Origin: a bacterium | Lineage (GTDB): Bacteria > Electryoneota > RPQS01 | DNA length: 64,000 nucleotides | NCBI GenBank assembly: GCA_013360195.1 | Contig: JABWCQ010000004.1 | Span: forward strand, 107,836-171,835 | Reading direction: 5' to 3' | Shown here: positions 16,374-25,092 of the stretch, piece after piece | Layout: each line of letters opens with the position of its first letter | Numbering within the stretch: position 1 is the stretch's first letter | Program-made: the position numbers and the translations under genes | Notes under the pieces: model-generated | Told to the model about the DNA's origin: nothing | What the model saw: only the letters and a program-made list of their open reading frames with translations | Database searches by the model: none

Positions 16374-19252
16374 AAGCGTGTCCCTACTACGACTGGTTTT
16401 GAGAGGGACTCTGTCTTGCCATTAACAATGGATTCAAGGTGAAGTATATAGGTCCCAAGAGGTAACAGTTCATTAAGATCGTTCCGACCGTCCCATTCGA
16501 GCGATTGGGGACCGCCGGCGCGCTTGTCGACAAACGTGTGAACGAGCTGACCGCGCAAATTGAAGAGCCGTAATCGGACGGCACCAGCTGGCGGTGCATC
16601 CATGTAGATTGGAAACTTCTGGCCGATATCCGGTGCAAAAGCGCGGTTCGGTACTTCCAGTACAAGGTCACCTGAAGGAGCGCCACCTATGCTGGGGTCC
16701 TCAAAATCCTCTGTGTATCCGGCGAGCATTTGAAAATCGCCGTTAAAGGTCGATGAAGGGCCGGCAATGGATACTCTCTTGCCGACTAATTCGCCAAGCG
16801 GAATCCAACCATCGTTTAGCTCAATGCTGTCCAAGTTCATAGAGTCCCACACACGAATTGTCAAATTCCCGGAACCATCGTCAATGAAAATGTTTGTTCC
16901 TCCTCCGACATTTTCATCCACTTGATAGACTGTTCCGATTGTGCGGCACCAGGTCCCGGAGCCGCTCAGAGTTGGATCTGAAACCCGGACAATTTCTGCT
17001 TGCGTGCGCAAGTCGCCTGTCCTGATTTCGATTGGAGGGTATAGCGGTTGGTTTTCGGCAAGAACACGAATATCTGCAGAATTCGGTCCTGCGGCGAACT
17101 CACCCATTTGAATTGAGCCGGAAAATTCATTCACAACACCGGTTATCTCGATCAAATTGCCGCGCTGAATACCCGGAAAAGTGGAAGCCGCTCCTGTTTG
17201 TGACAGATTGAATCCGCGCCCGCTGCCGTCCTGTATATAAGCCGAAATTCTGCGCGAACCGGATGACGTCGTAACGTCCTGCACAAAGTTGACAACTCCG
17301 CGTAAAGTCGTAGGTAACCCTTCATAGGCCCTAAAGTCATTGTAGATATCGGCAATCTCGGTAACTTCAGTAGCACTATACCCACCGAATCCAAGAGTTG
17401 CGTGGCTGAGAACATTGCCCGCCAAGTCTGAAATGTCCGTTACCTCAACCTGATAGGCCGCTGTTGACGGTAGCGATTCAAGTGTCTCAATTTGAACCGT
17501 TCGACCGTCATTGAACAGTTGCGCTGATTCAATGTGCAATTCAGGAAAGTCGGGATTAGTTACTTCAATGATTTCGAATCTATCAAGATTTTCGGCAACA
17601 GAAGGGCTGAGCCGCTCATTGAATCTCAAATTAACCCGGTGCTCCGTTACAGCCTCTGCGGTCAGTAGCTGCGGTGCACGCCGGTCGATTATTCCCATAT
17701 CTTCATTCCGGCGTGGAGCAATCATGTGGCCGGGATTGCTGTTAAACGAAACACAACCTTGTATGAATTGGAAACTATCTCCTTCAGCGGGAGTATAATC
17801 TAAACCGAAATCACCCAGAATGATACCTTCGCCGGTCGCGTCACGCACTGTCCACTGCGCGAAATCACCGAAGTCCTCAGTATTCGTCACGACACATGGC
17901 CCGATATATACAAACCCGCCTTCGTAGGCCTCTGATGAATCGGGCAGCATGCTGGCATGTATCGTGTCCGGCGGTGCAACCACACCTTGACCAAGCACGA
18001 CCACAGAGGATACACTTGATAACTCTGTTAGTTCAAAGTACTCTTGAACACGTGCCGTGACCCGAACGCAATCACCTTCGGCAGGAGTGGAAGGTGGGTT
18101 GAAAACAAGAACACCTGACCACGGGCCACCACCCGGGTCATTCATAAAGAAGCTGCCACCGTCAAAATTTGTCCCTGTGACTATGCCGGTTACCGTTACA
18201 ATCTGACCGTTCAAGGGCGAATCACCACCGGTAGGACTTCCTACATACTGTATGTCGAAAATTGTCAAATTAATCGAGCGAATAAGATAGCTGTAGGTCG
18301 TGGCAGGAGCGCCGTCAGGGGAGAGGGCCTGTGCTCCATCACCGTCTCGAGCCGAGATGTAGAAATGGCACTCTATTCGTTCAGGCCCGGCAGGCAATAT
18401 TCCACCCCACCGGCCATCACCGGCTGCGTCGTCGCCATGCTCGCCATCATCGTGCATCGTAACTGCGGCGAAGTCGCCTGAGTCACCAAATCGGTAGAAA
18501 ACGAGCGCTTCGGTAACGTTATTTTGATCATCACTTATCAGCGCTGTTACAGTTACAGGATCCACACCCGTAGGACGCTCAGGCGAAAAACCAACATCAC
18601 TTATCAGGGGCGGTCGATTTGAAGAGAAGCCAAAGTCGAAGTCACCTCGCGGGTTTAGCGCAAATTCGTTTGAGGTGAATGATACAATGCCGCGCAGGAA
18701 CTCGAGCGTATCGCCGATAAAAGGCTCATAGAGGAATTCAAAGCCGTCTCGAACACGGAGCGGGCCACTCCCATCATTGACAATGAATCCTCCCGTAACG
18801 ATTTCAGTGACCACGGGCAGGGAAAGCTCAGTGAAAACTCCTTCCAGCGGCTCGGAAACGCTGCCGGAAACTGTTGCGTAGGGAGAAATCCCCGTGGAAC
18901 TTTGATGAGCACCAAGTAGTTCGGGGCTGTTTAGGCGTGTTTGGCCTCCAGATTCTGCCACTGTGGCTCGGACAACTACGGAATCGCCAATTTCGATGTT
19001 GCGCGGCTGTGTGTCAAATACAAGCACACCACTCCAGAGGCCACCGCCGGGATCCGAGATGAAATACTGCAGTCCGGAGCTCCCAAACCCATAGCCTGAG
19101 ACTAGACCTGCAACTTCGACTGTTTGGCCCACGAGAGGTGACGCACCGTCAGGCGATTCCGTGAACTGTATATCTCGCACGGAGATCACCTGTCCTGTTG
19201 CATAAGGTATTGACAAAAATAAACTTACAGCGAGTATCGCTAGGAAATGCAT
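16370..19252 (-). CDS. Secreted multi-domain protein: OB-fold repeats, Ig-like domain, FlgD-like C-terminal domain
   Basis: 960 residues with a signal peptide (about 1-20). At least four or five repeated units follow the pattern 'G.I.QD/ND.GG.W.GV.VF....GD.V.V.A.V.E', for example 'DPGGGLWSGVLVFD' and 'DPGGGPWSGVLVFN', resembling the OB-fold domains (DUF5689, YhcR-like) of secreted nucleases. Between them are an Ig/chitinase-like segment (about 215-315) and a SbsA/Big_5-type Ig domain starting 'DRRAPQLLTAEAV'. The C-terminus ('VRLRLFNLRGQLVHTF...GTYILHL') is a FlgD-like/T9SS-type sorting domain. No nuclease catalytic motif was recognised. It heads the chain with the PorV/PorQ-like and HhH-barrel genes. 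Confidence 0.75.
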   Translation of the reverse strand: MHFLAILAVSLFLSIPYATGQVISVRDIQFTESPDGASPLVGQTVEVAGLVSGYGFGSSGLQYFISDPGGGLWSGVLVFDTQPRNIEIGDSVVVRATVAESGGQTRLNSPELLGAHQSSTGISPYATVSGSVSEPLEGVFTELSLPVVTEIVTGGFIVNDGSGPLRVRDGFEFLYEPFIGDTLEFLRGIVSFTSNEFALNPRGDFDFGFSSNRPPLISDVGFSPERPTGVDPVTVTALISDDQNNVTEALVFYRFGDSGDFAAVTMHDDGEHGDDAAGDGRWGGILPAGPERIECHFYISARDGDGAQALSPDGAPATTYSYLIRSINLTIFDIQYVGSPTGGDSPLNGQIVTVTGIVTGTNFDGGSFFMNDPGGGPWSGVLVFNPPSTPAEGDCVRVTARVQEYFELTELSSVSSVVVLGQGVVAPPDTIHASMLPDSSEAYEGGFVYIGPCVVTNTEDFGDFAQWTVRDATGEGIILGDFGLDYTPAEGDSFQFIQGCVSFNSNPGHMIAPRRNEDMGIIDRRAPQLLTAEAVTEHRVNLRFNERLSPSVAENLDRFEIIEVTNPDFPELHIESAQLFNDGRTVQIETLESLPSTAAYQVEVTDISDLAGNVLSHATLGFGGYSATEVTEIADIYNDFRAYEGLPTTLRGVVNFVQDVTTSSGSRRISAYIQDGSGRGFNLSQTGAASTFPGIQRGNLIEITGVVNEFSGSIQMGEFAAGPNSADIRVLAENQPLYPPIEIRTGDLRTQAEIVRVSDPTLSGSGTWCRTIGTVYQVDENVGGGTNIFIDDGSGNLTIRVWDSMNLDSIELNDGWIPLGELVGKRVSIAGPSSTFNGDFQMLAGYTEDFEDPSIGGAPSGDLVLEVPNRAFAPDIGQKFPIYMDAPPAGAVRLRLFNLRGQLVHTFVDKRAGGPQSLEWDGRNDLNELLPLGTYILHLESIVNGKTESLSKPVVVGTRL

Positions 19253-19304
19253 ATGAAACCAGATGGAGAAAGGGGAAGTATGGCGGGCGTTGACTTAACT
19301 CGTC

Positions 19305-19333
19305 AAAATACGCATTGTGCACTCCAAATTCAA
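19305..19333 (-). promoter_or_regulatory. Candidate promoter of the secreted-protein/rsmA/recO operon
   Basis: On the minus strand, TTGAAT (19333-19328), a 17-base spacer and TATTTT (19310-19305) form a moderate sigma70-type promoter about 55 bases ahead of ATG 19252. An inverted repeat TTGAC-N7-GTCAA (19290-19306) overlaps the edge of the -10 box and could be an operator. The region is the 166-base divergent gap to the lytic transglycosylase gene. Confidence 0.4.
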
Positions 19334-19418
19334 GCCGAACTCCGCAAGAAATAGGTCTTCCCAACTGCCCATACAGAAAGAACGTTGTTTTTGCAGCAGC
19401 AATTGATTACTTTTCGAC

Positions 19419-21587
19419 ATGCAAAGGATTCTAACTGCAATAATATTTTTGGGAGCAGTTTTTCCCGTCAAAGGCGCGACGGACAAGCTCGGCTTTGCCT
19501 TGGATTCCGCACGAGCTTCCGCTTTCTGGTCGTTACTCAACGAATCTGAGAGGGACCGAGCTTATCGCGTGCTGGACAGCGATTCCTTGCCGCAATCTGC
19601 CCACTGGCAAGGATTGGCAAACTTGCTTCGTGCTTTCTCAACTTATGCGGATTCGTCTTTTGCAGAGGTACCATCGATACTTGATAGAGGGGTACCTTCT
19701 GAACTCGCCGATCACGCAAACTGGCTTCGAGCAAAGGCACTGCTTGAACTCGGCCAACCGCACTTGGCCGGTATCTATATACGCAACCTTCTTAATTCAC
19801 AAATAAAGTTTTATCAAGAGTTTGCAATACAGACGTTGGTTTCTGATTCAACGTTTCAGGAGTCCATCGATTCACTTCAAACTATTGATAATATAGCACT
19901 AAGAATTGGTGCTTCGGAAGAACTCCGACAGCAAATACAAGTTCAAATTGCATCCTTGTGGTCAAGGTCGGGCAAACATGGTGAGGCTTGGCAGACGCTT
20001 TGGTCTGCGTATCTACTTTCACCTGGTTCCGATCTTGGAAAGCAGGCCAGAACCAGTCTGGATAACTATGAAAAACGATATGGCTTCACAGCTCCCGAGC
20101 GTCACTGGGAGGATGTATGGAACGAAATCGAGTGCCTGGAAAGAAGTGGCCTCAAGGCAGAAGCACTGGACAAGTTAGCCGGGATTCGGCAGCGCGGCCG
20201 ATTCTCGTTCCAAGACGAACTCCTTATCGCACGCCAAGTCCGGATTTCAGTCGCGCTGCGACGACATTCTGATGCACTGCGGTTGGCAGATCAGCATCTT
20301 AAGCAGTTTCCTTCTTCCAAATACCGTGACGAAATGCTGTTCTCAATGGTGCGCTCAGCATACCTTACGGATCAAGATGATCTGGCAATTCAGACGGCGG
20401 AAGAGCTTGCTCGAACTGGCACTGATCGGAAACACATTGGAGAAAGCTGGCGACTGATCGGGTTGCTGCATATAGATCGTGATCGTCCAAATGAAGCCAC
20501 AGAGGCCTTTGACAAGTGGTTTGCTTCGACTTCAGGTGGAGAAGGATCAGATGATGCGCTTTGGAACAGAGGCTGGGCGCGCATGCTCGCTGGCCGTTTT
20601 GAAGCGGCGGCAAGAGATTTCGAGCAACTCACGCGCGACTACCCACGCTCAGGCTATTCCGTAATCGGACTTTATTGGTCAGCACAGGCATATCAGAATT
20701 CCGGTCACGTCGATCGAAGTGACAGTCTTTGCGCAGAACTCCATCGTCGCTATCCCTTTTCATACTATGCACAGCTCGGCTGTCATACTGAGCGACGGCC
20801 TGAACCATTGAAGAGAGATTTTCGTCCTTTGAGTCTGGACGAACTTGTGACCACCGGTGGTAAGCATACGAGAGCATTTGCGATGCTGGCCGCGCTTGGC
20901 CTGTGGGAAATGGCGTTGCGGGAATGGCCGAACGTTGAAGCAGAGTGCGGCAAGAGGGCAGATGTTGCTTGGTGGCGGCCGTTGTCCTACTGGAAGAACA
21001 ATGAGCGGTTTCAAGCATGGAGGTGGACGATCAAGGAGTTTCGTGACGAGGCAGCCTCAGCCGGAGAACGACCTGCAGACTTCTTCAATCTTTGGTATCC
21101 CGTTGACTATGAACCTCTGATCTTGGATTTTTGCAATAGATATCACGTTGAACCATATCTTGCGCTTGGCGTTATCTGCCAGGAAAGCCATTTTGACGAC
21201 CAGATTGTCAGTCCGGCTGGTGCAGTAGGCTTGATGCAGCTTATGCCGGCAACAGCAAGAGAACAGGCCAAACGGCTTGGACAAGACTTGAGGGAAAGTG
21301 ATCTACTTGACGGTCCAAGAAATCTTGAGATCGGGATTGCCCATCTTGCTGACTTATTGGACGACCTTAATGGCGATACTATTCTTACGCTATGCGCTTA
21401 CAATGCAGGTATCAATGCGGCGAAACGATGGAAGTCAGAGTTCGGCGATCTTCCACCGGACATGTTTGTCGAGCGAATTCCGTATCGTGAAACGCGGCTT
21501 TACGTAAAGCACATTTTACAGCATATTGCAGCCTACAAAAGGTTGTATCCGCACCTTCAATCGCCTCTCCAGGCAATCGAACCCTGA
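19419..21587 (+). CDS. Soluble lytic murein transglycosylase (Slt70-like, GH23)
   Basis: 722 residues: a signal peptide ('ILTAIIFLGAVFPVKG'), a long alpha-helical TPR-like superhelix (about 25-550) and a C-terminal SLT domain. The catalytic Glu589 lies in 'VICQESHFDDQIVSPAGAVG', followed by 'LMQLMPATA' and 'LCAYNAG', all standard GH23 motifs. It cleaves peptidoglycan glycan strands in the periplasm to 1,6-anhydromuropeptides during turnover. selD follows after only 3 bases, so the two are probably cotranscribed. Confidence 0.92.
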   Translation: MQRILTAIIFLGAVFPVKGATDKLGFALDSARASAFWSLLNESERDRAYRVLDSDSLPQSAHWQGLANLLRAFSTYADSSFAEVPSILDRGVPSELADHANWLRAKALLELGQPHLAGIYIRNLLNSQIKFYQEFAIQTLVSDSTFQESIDSLQTIDNIALRIGASEELRQQIQVQIASLWSRSGKHGEAWQTLWSAYLLSPGSDLGKQARTSLDNYEKRYGFTAPERHWEDVWNEIECLERSGLKAEALDKLAGIRQRGRFSFQDELLIARQVRISVALRRHSDALRLADQHLKQFPSSKYRDEMLFSMVRSAYLTDQDDLAIQTAEELARTGTDRKHIGESWRLIGLLHIDRDRPNEATEAFDKWFASTSGGEGSDDALWNRGWARMLAGRFEAAARDFEQLTRDYPRSGYSVIGLYWSAQAYQNSGHVDRSDSLCAELHRRYPFSYYAQLGCHTERRPEPLKRDFRPLSLDELVTTGGKHTRAFAMLAALGLWEMALREWPNVEAECGKRADVAWWRPLSYWKNNERFQAWRWTIKEFRDEAASAGERPADFFNLWYPVDYEPLILDFCNRYHVEPYLALGVICQESHFDDQIVSPAGAVGLMQLMPATAREQAKRLGQDLRESDLLDGPRNLEIGIAHLADLLDDLNGDTILTLCAYNAGINAAKRWKSEFGDLPPDMFVERIPYRETRLYVKHILQHIAAYKRLYPHLQSPLQAIEP

Positions 21588-21590
21588 ATT

Positions 21591-22634
21591 ATGTCATACA
21601 CCAAGGACGAGTTGACGAAGTTGACCCATCTGGTGCGCTGCGCCGGCTGAGCCTCTAAAATGGATCCGGCGGTGCTGGATCTAATGCTTGACGGTCTTCC
21701 CACGCGCAAGGATGATAACCTGCTTGTGGGATTTGACTATCGTGATGATGCGACTGCTTATCGTCTTCCTTCGGGTGAAGTTCTTGTGCAGACTCTGGAC
21801 TTCTTCACGCCGGTGGTGGACGACCCATATGACTATGGTGCGATTGCAGCCGCGAATGCCTTGTCCGACGTCTACGCGATGAACGGCAGACCCCTCTTTG
21901 CTCTTAACATCTGTGCTTTTCCCAAGAAGTTGCCGGCGGAAATCTGGCGGGAAGTTCTTCGAGGTGGAGCAGAGAAAGCACTTGAGGCAGGCATCATAAT
22001 TGCCGGCGGTCATACGATTGATGACATCGAACCGAAATACGGATTGGTTGTCAGCGGAATTGTTGATCCTAATCGCATCTGGAACAACAAAGGGGCAAGA
22101 GCCGGCGACATGCTAGTCTTGACCAAGCCCCTTGGTACCGGTATTGTTACTACTGCGCTCAAGAACGAAGAATTGACCGCAGAAGACGCAGCGGAAGCCG
22201 TGAAATGGATGAAACTCTTGAATCGCGACATTGCATATACATTGTCGAATCTTGAAATCAAGTCCGCGACTGACGTCACGGGGAATGGTTTTCTTGGTCA
22301 TGCTGCCGAAATGGCTCGAGGTTCCAAAGTGAAGATGAGAATAGATGCGGCATCGATTCCAGTAATTGACGCTGCGTGGCCAAACGCAAGACAGTCAAAA
22401 GTACCTGGCGGCACTAAAATGAATCGGCTATACCTCGGGGATTATGTTACGTTCAAGAACGTGTCCCAGGATTTGCAGTGGTTGCTCTTCGACGCTCAAA
22501 CCTCGGGTGGACTGTTGCTTGCAATTCCGGCTTCAGTCATTGACGAAGCGACCTCGATGCTTAAGGCAAAAGAACTTTTTTACGCTGTTGTTGGAGAGGT
22601 AGAGGCTGGAAGCGGCATAGAGGTAATCGGTTGA
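21591..22634 (+). CDS. selD: Selenide, water dikinase SelD, selenocysteine-containing (in-frame UGA at 21648)
   Basis: Makes selenophosphate from selenide and ATP, the selenium donor for selenocysteine and selenouridine. Ordinary ORF rules start this gene at ATG 21660, but that loses the catalytic loop. The same frame is open from ATG 21591 (3 bases after the previous stop) and is interrupted only by TGA 21648-21650. The translation 'LVRCAG-U-ASKM' puts that codon at residue 20, exactly where SelD has its essential Cys or Sec in a G-C/U motif. A SECIS-like hairpin follows. The full protein is 347 residues, normal for SelD, with 'DDATAYRLPSG', 'TLDFFTPVVDDPYDYG', 'NALSDVYAMNG', 'GGHTIDD' and 'DAQTSGGLL'. 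Sec in SelD is well known in selenoprotein-making bacteria. It needs selA, selB and selC elsewhere in the genome. Confidence 0.93.
21661..21683 (+). promoter_or_regulatory. SECIS-like hairpin of selD
   Basis: TGGATCCGGC (21661-21670) folds back on GCTGGATCTA (21674-21683) as a 10-base-pair stem with two G-U pairs and a GGT loop at 21671-21673. The first loop G is about 20 bases after the TGA, inside the window known for bacterial SECIS elements, and a G at the start of a small loop is the expected SelB contact. It lies inside the coding sequence, as bacterial SECIS elements do. Confidence 0.65.
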
Positions 22635-23605
22635 AACCAGTGAATCTCGCACTTATCGGCGCAACCGGAATGGTCGGACAGACGACTCTGAAAATTCTTG
22701 AAGAGTGGAATATACCGATTTTCAAGCTGTCCTTGTTTGCGTCATCTGGATCAACCGGCAGGCAGGTGCGCGTCGGCGATAAAGAATATCCAGTCCAAGC
22801 GATCTCTGATGACTTGGAGGCAGAGTTTGCCATCATGGCTTTATCATCGGAACTTTCGAGGGAACTAGCGCCCAAATTGATAGCCCGGGGAATCAGGGTA
22901 ATAGATCACTCCAGCGCTCACAGAATGGAAGAGAACGTACCACTGGTGATTCCGGAAATCAACTCTGATGCGATTCAATCGAATTGCAGGCTTGTGGCGA
23001 ATCCAAATTGCTCGGCATCAGTGGTCCTTATGTCTCTTGCGCCCTTGACAAGAAGCTACAATCTTAGGAAAGTGATAATTTCGACTTACCAAAGCGTTAG
23101 TGGTGCCGGGAGTGCGGCGTGCGATGAACTCAGGGCGCAAATGCAAGGCAGTCCGGATTCAAGGTCAGTCTTTCCGCACAGAATTTCCGGCAACCTTTTC
23201 CCGGAGATCGGTGGTTTTGAGCCAACGAATTACACTGGCGAAGAGTCAAAAATAAGTAACGAGATCCGCAAGATTCTCCGCTTGCCGGACCTGCACGTTT
23301 CCGCCACTGCGGTAAGAGTGCCCGTAGAAATCGGCCATTGTGCTGCAGTTAGTGTCGAACTAGACAGACATACTAATCTTGAGGAGGCAAATTCTGCATT
23401 CGAGAATTTCAATGGATTGAAGTCCGACGGAGCATACTATTCAACACCGGCTCAGATTGCAGGAGAACAGGATGTCCGGGTTGGTCGCATCAGAGTCGAT
23501 CCCCAGGATGGCAAATGGTTGCATTTCTGGGTCGCCGGTGATAACACGAGGAAAGGTGCTGCCTCAAATGCAATTCAAATTCTTCAATACTGGGCTGATC
23601 TGTAG
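22631..23605 (+). CDS. asd: Aspartate-semialdehyde dehydrogenase
   Basis: 324 residues. It reduces aspartyl phosphate to aspartate semialdehyde for Lys, Thr, Met and diaminopimelate synthesis. It has the NADP-binding 'LALIGATGMVGQTTL', the catalytic 'NPNCSAS' with Cys127, and 'VRVPVEIGH' with the acid/base His. The TTG start at 22631 overlaps the selD stop (TTGA), so translation is coupled. It overlaps the next gene by 38 bases. Confidence 0.93.
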   Translation: MKPVNLALIGATGMVGQTTLKILEEWNIPIFKLSLFASSGSTGRQVRVGDKEYPVQAISDDLEAEFAIMALSSELSRELAPKLIARGIRVIDHSSAHRMEENVPLVIPEINSDAIQSNCRLVANPNCSASVVLMSLAPLTRSYNLRKVIISTYQSVSGAGSAACDELRAQMQGSPDSRSVFPHRISGNLFPEIGGFEPTNYTGEESKISNEIRKILRLPDLHVSATAVRVPVEIGHCAAVSVELDRHTNLEEANSAFENFNGLKSDGAYYSTPAQIAGEQDVRVGRIRVDPQDGKWLHFWVAGDNTRKGAASNAIQILQYWADL

Positions 23606-25022
23606 TTTTTGGTTGGTATTGACCGCTGGTGACGCGCTTGCACAGCTTGACTGGAGCCAGGATGCCGTTGTCTTTGGAACGAATGCGGCAGAGTTTTCGC
23701 CGCAGATTGTCCCTATCCCAAATGGCCAATTCCGTGCATTCTGTCTAACGGACAGTCAGCGAATTCGCACTCGCCTGTCAAGTTTGCGCGGCGAGGCCTG
23801 GCAGGCTTTCGCCGATCTTCATAGTGATGAAAACCTGACTCAGTTTTGGGTTGCGGCTGATTCTCAGTATACATTTATATTTAGCTCAGACGGACACTTG
23901 CGTCGGATTAGTCATTCGGAAAGCAACTGGGAAGACAATTGGGGAATTGCCGTACTCCCGAGTCAGACAACTATTCTGAAAGCGCGGCTGTTTGTAGATT
24001 CCGATTTTGATCAGGATGAGAGCTATCTTCATGGACTTGTCCTATATCGAAACTCGCAGAATGCCACTTTGCTTGATTATTTTCTATCGGAAGATCAGGC
24101 ATTCTCATTGTCTCATTTGGGGACAATAGACTCGGCCTTCGCTATTCAAGATTCGAATGCGTCTGTGTCAGGGGCTTACACATGGACGGGTGACGCAGAA
24201 CGACTGTGGGCGGCGATGTCATTTGACAGACCCGGTTCGACTGGTCCCCAGGTGGCGCTTTATTATTCAGATGACATTGGTCAATCGTGGTCGAGTCGTA
24301 TAACGCCCGATACAAGTTCCTATTCCCAGGTAGCGCCGGACATCTCCGGTTTTGAAGAAACGCTTGTTCTGACCTATCAAAGAAGAAACAGTTCCTCCAT
24401 TGCAAACGACATCTATTCCACATATTCTCCCGACAACGGTGTTTCGTGGTCGCAACCGCTACAGTTAACAAATCACGCCTTCGATGATGTGAAGCCGTCG
24501 GTTGTTATTTCTGATGAGATCATTGGATTGTTTTACGGGCGATTACAGGTTCAATTGCAAACTGGTCAGATATACACGCGGACGGCATCGCTTGATGAAC
24601 CGTGGAACTGGCAGCCCGAAACTGAAGTGTGCGGGAATGATGACTTTATTGTAGATGACGGCTTTCATGCAACACGTGATCAAGAAGGCTTTGCAGCTGT
24701 TTGGACAGGTCGAATCGTCGGTGAAGACGGAGATGTCTTTTTCGACGCATCTTGGCGAGGTCTATCCGTAATAGGAGAGCAGCCCGAGAGCCCCTCAGAA
24801 GTTCAGCTTTCGCCAAGTTCAATGCACGGAATGATTGAATATAGATTGCCTAACACGATGCCTGTGAAACTTCAGATGTATGATATACTTGGACGACTCG
24901 TCGCCGAGGCTGCTCTCAGCGGGCCACGCGGCGTATGGGCGGTGCCTGAACAAATTGCAAGCGGGACATATCTCTTGAGCGCAGGCGACTCTTCGCCAAT
25001 TCTGATCCAAATTGCCCACTAA
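23568..25022 (+). CDS. Secreted sialidase/BNR-like protein with T9SS-type sorting domain
   Basis: 484 residues from ATG 23568, which gives a proper signal peptide ('LICSFWLVLTAGDALAQ') and has GAGGAAAGGTG just upstream; the longer frame from 23457 lies inside asd and is unlikely. Repeated 'S.D.G..WS' patterns ('SDDIGQSWSSR', 'SPDNGVSWSQP') are Asp-box/BNR-like and suggest a sialidase-type propeller of unknown ligand. The C-terminus ('MPVKLQMYDILGRLVAE...SGTYLLSAG') is a T9SS type A-like sorting domain. It is predicted to be cell-surface or extracellular; no catalytic residues could be confirmed. Confidence 0.75.
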   Translation: MQFKFFNTGLICSFWLVLTAGDALAQLDWSQDAVVFGTNAAEFSPQIVPIPNGQFRAFCLTDSQRIRTRLSSLRGEAWQAFADLHSDENLTQFWVAADSQYTFIFSSDGHLRRISHSESNWEDNWGIAVLPSQTTILKARLFVDSDFDQDESYLHGLVLYRNSQNATLLDYFLSEDQAFSLSHLGTIDSAFAIQDSNASVSGAYTWTGDAERLWAAMSFDRPGSTGPQVALYYSDDIGQSWSSRITPDTSSYSQVAPDISGFEETLVLTYQRRNSSSIANDIYSTYSPDNGVSWSQPLQLTNHAFDDVKPSVVISDEIIGLFYGRLQVQLQTGQIYTRTASLDEPWNWQPETEVCGNDDFIVDDGFHATRDQEGFAAVWTGRIVGEDGDVFFDASWRGLSVIGEQPESPSEVQLSPSSMHGMIEYRLPNTMPVKLQMYDILGRLVAEAALSGPRGVWAVPEQIASGTYLLSAGDSSPILIQIAH

Positions 25023-25035
25023 GCCAGCGACATCC

Positions 25036-25072
25036 AAAAAGAGAGGCTCTCATAACGAGAGCCTCTCTTTCT
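25036..25072. terminator. Bidirectional terminator between convergent operons
   Basis: An 11-base-pair stem, GAGAGGCTCTC (25041-25051) with GAGAGCCTCTC (25057-25067), is flanked by AAAAA on the left and TTTCTT on the right. It lies between the plus-strand slt-selD-asd operon and the minus-strand operon ending at 25093, and can stop both. Confidence 0.9.
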
Positions 25073-25092
25073 TGTAATTCTGAATATCTGTG

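Noticed and set aside
21660-22634. SelD starting at ATG 21660
   Set aside because: It lacks the catalytic Cys/Sec loop; the upstream frame with one TGA restores the full family N-terminus and abuts the previous gene.
23457-23567. N-terminal extension of the BNR-like secreted protein
   Set aside because: It is inside asd in another frame; ATG 23568 gives a normal signal peptide and has an upstream ribosome-binding site.
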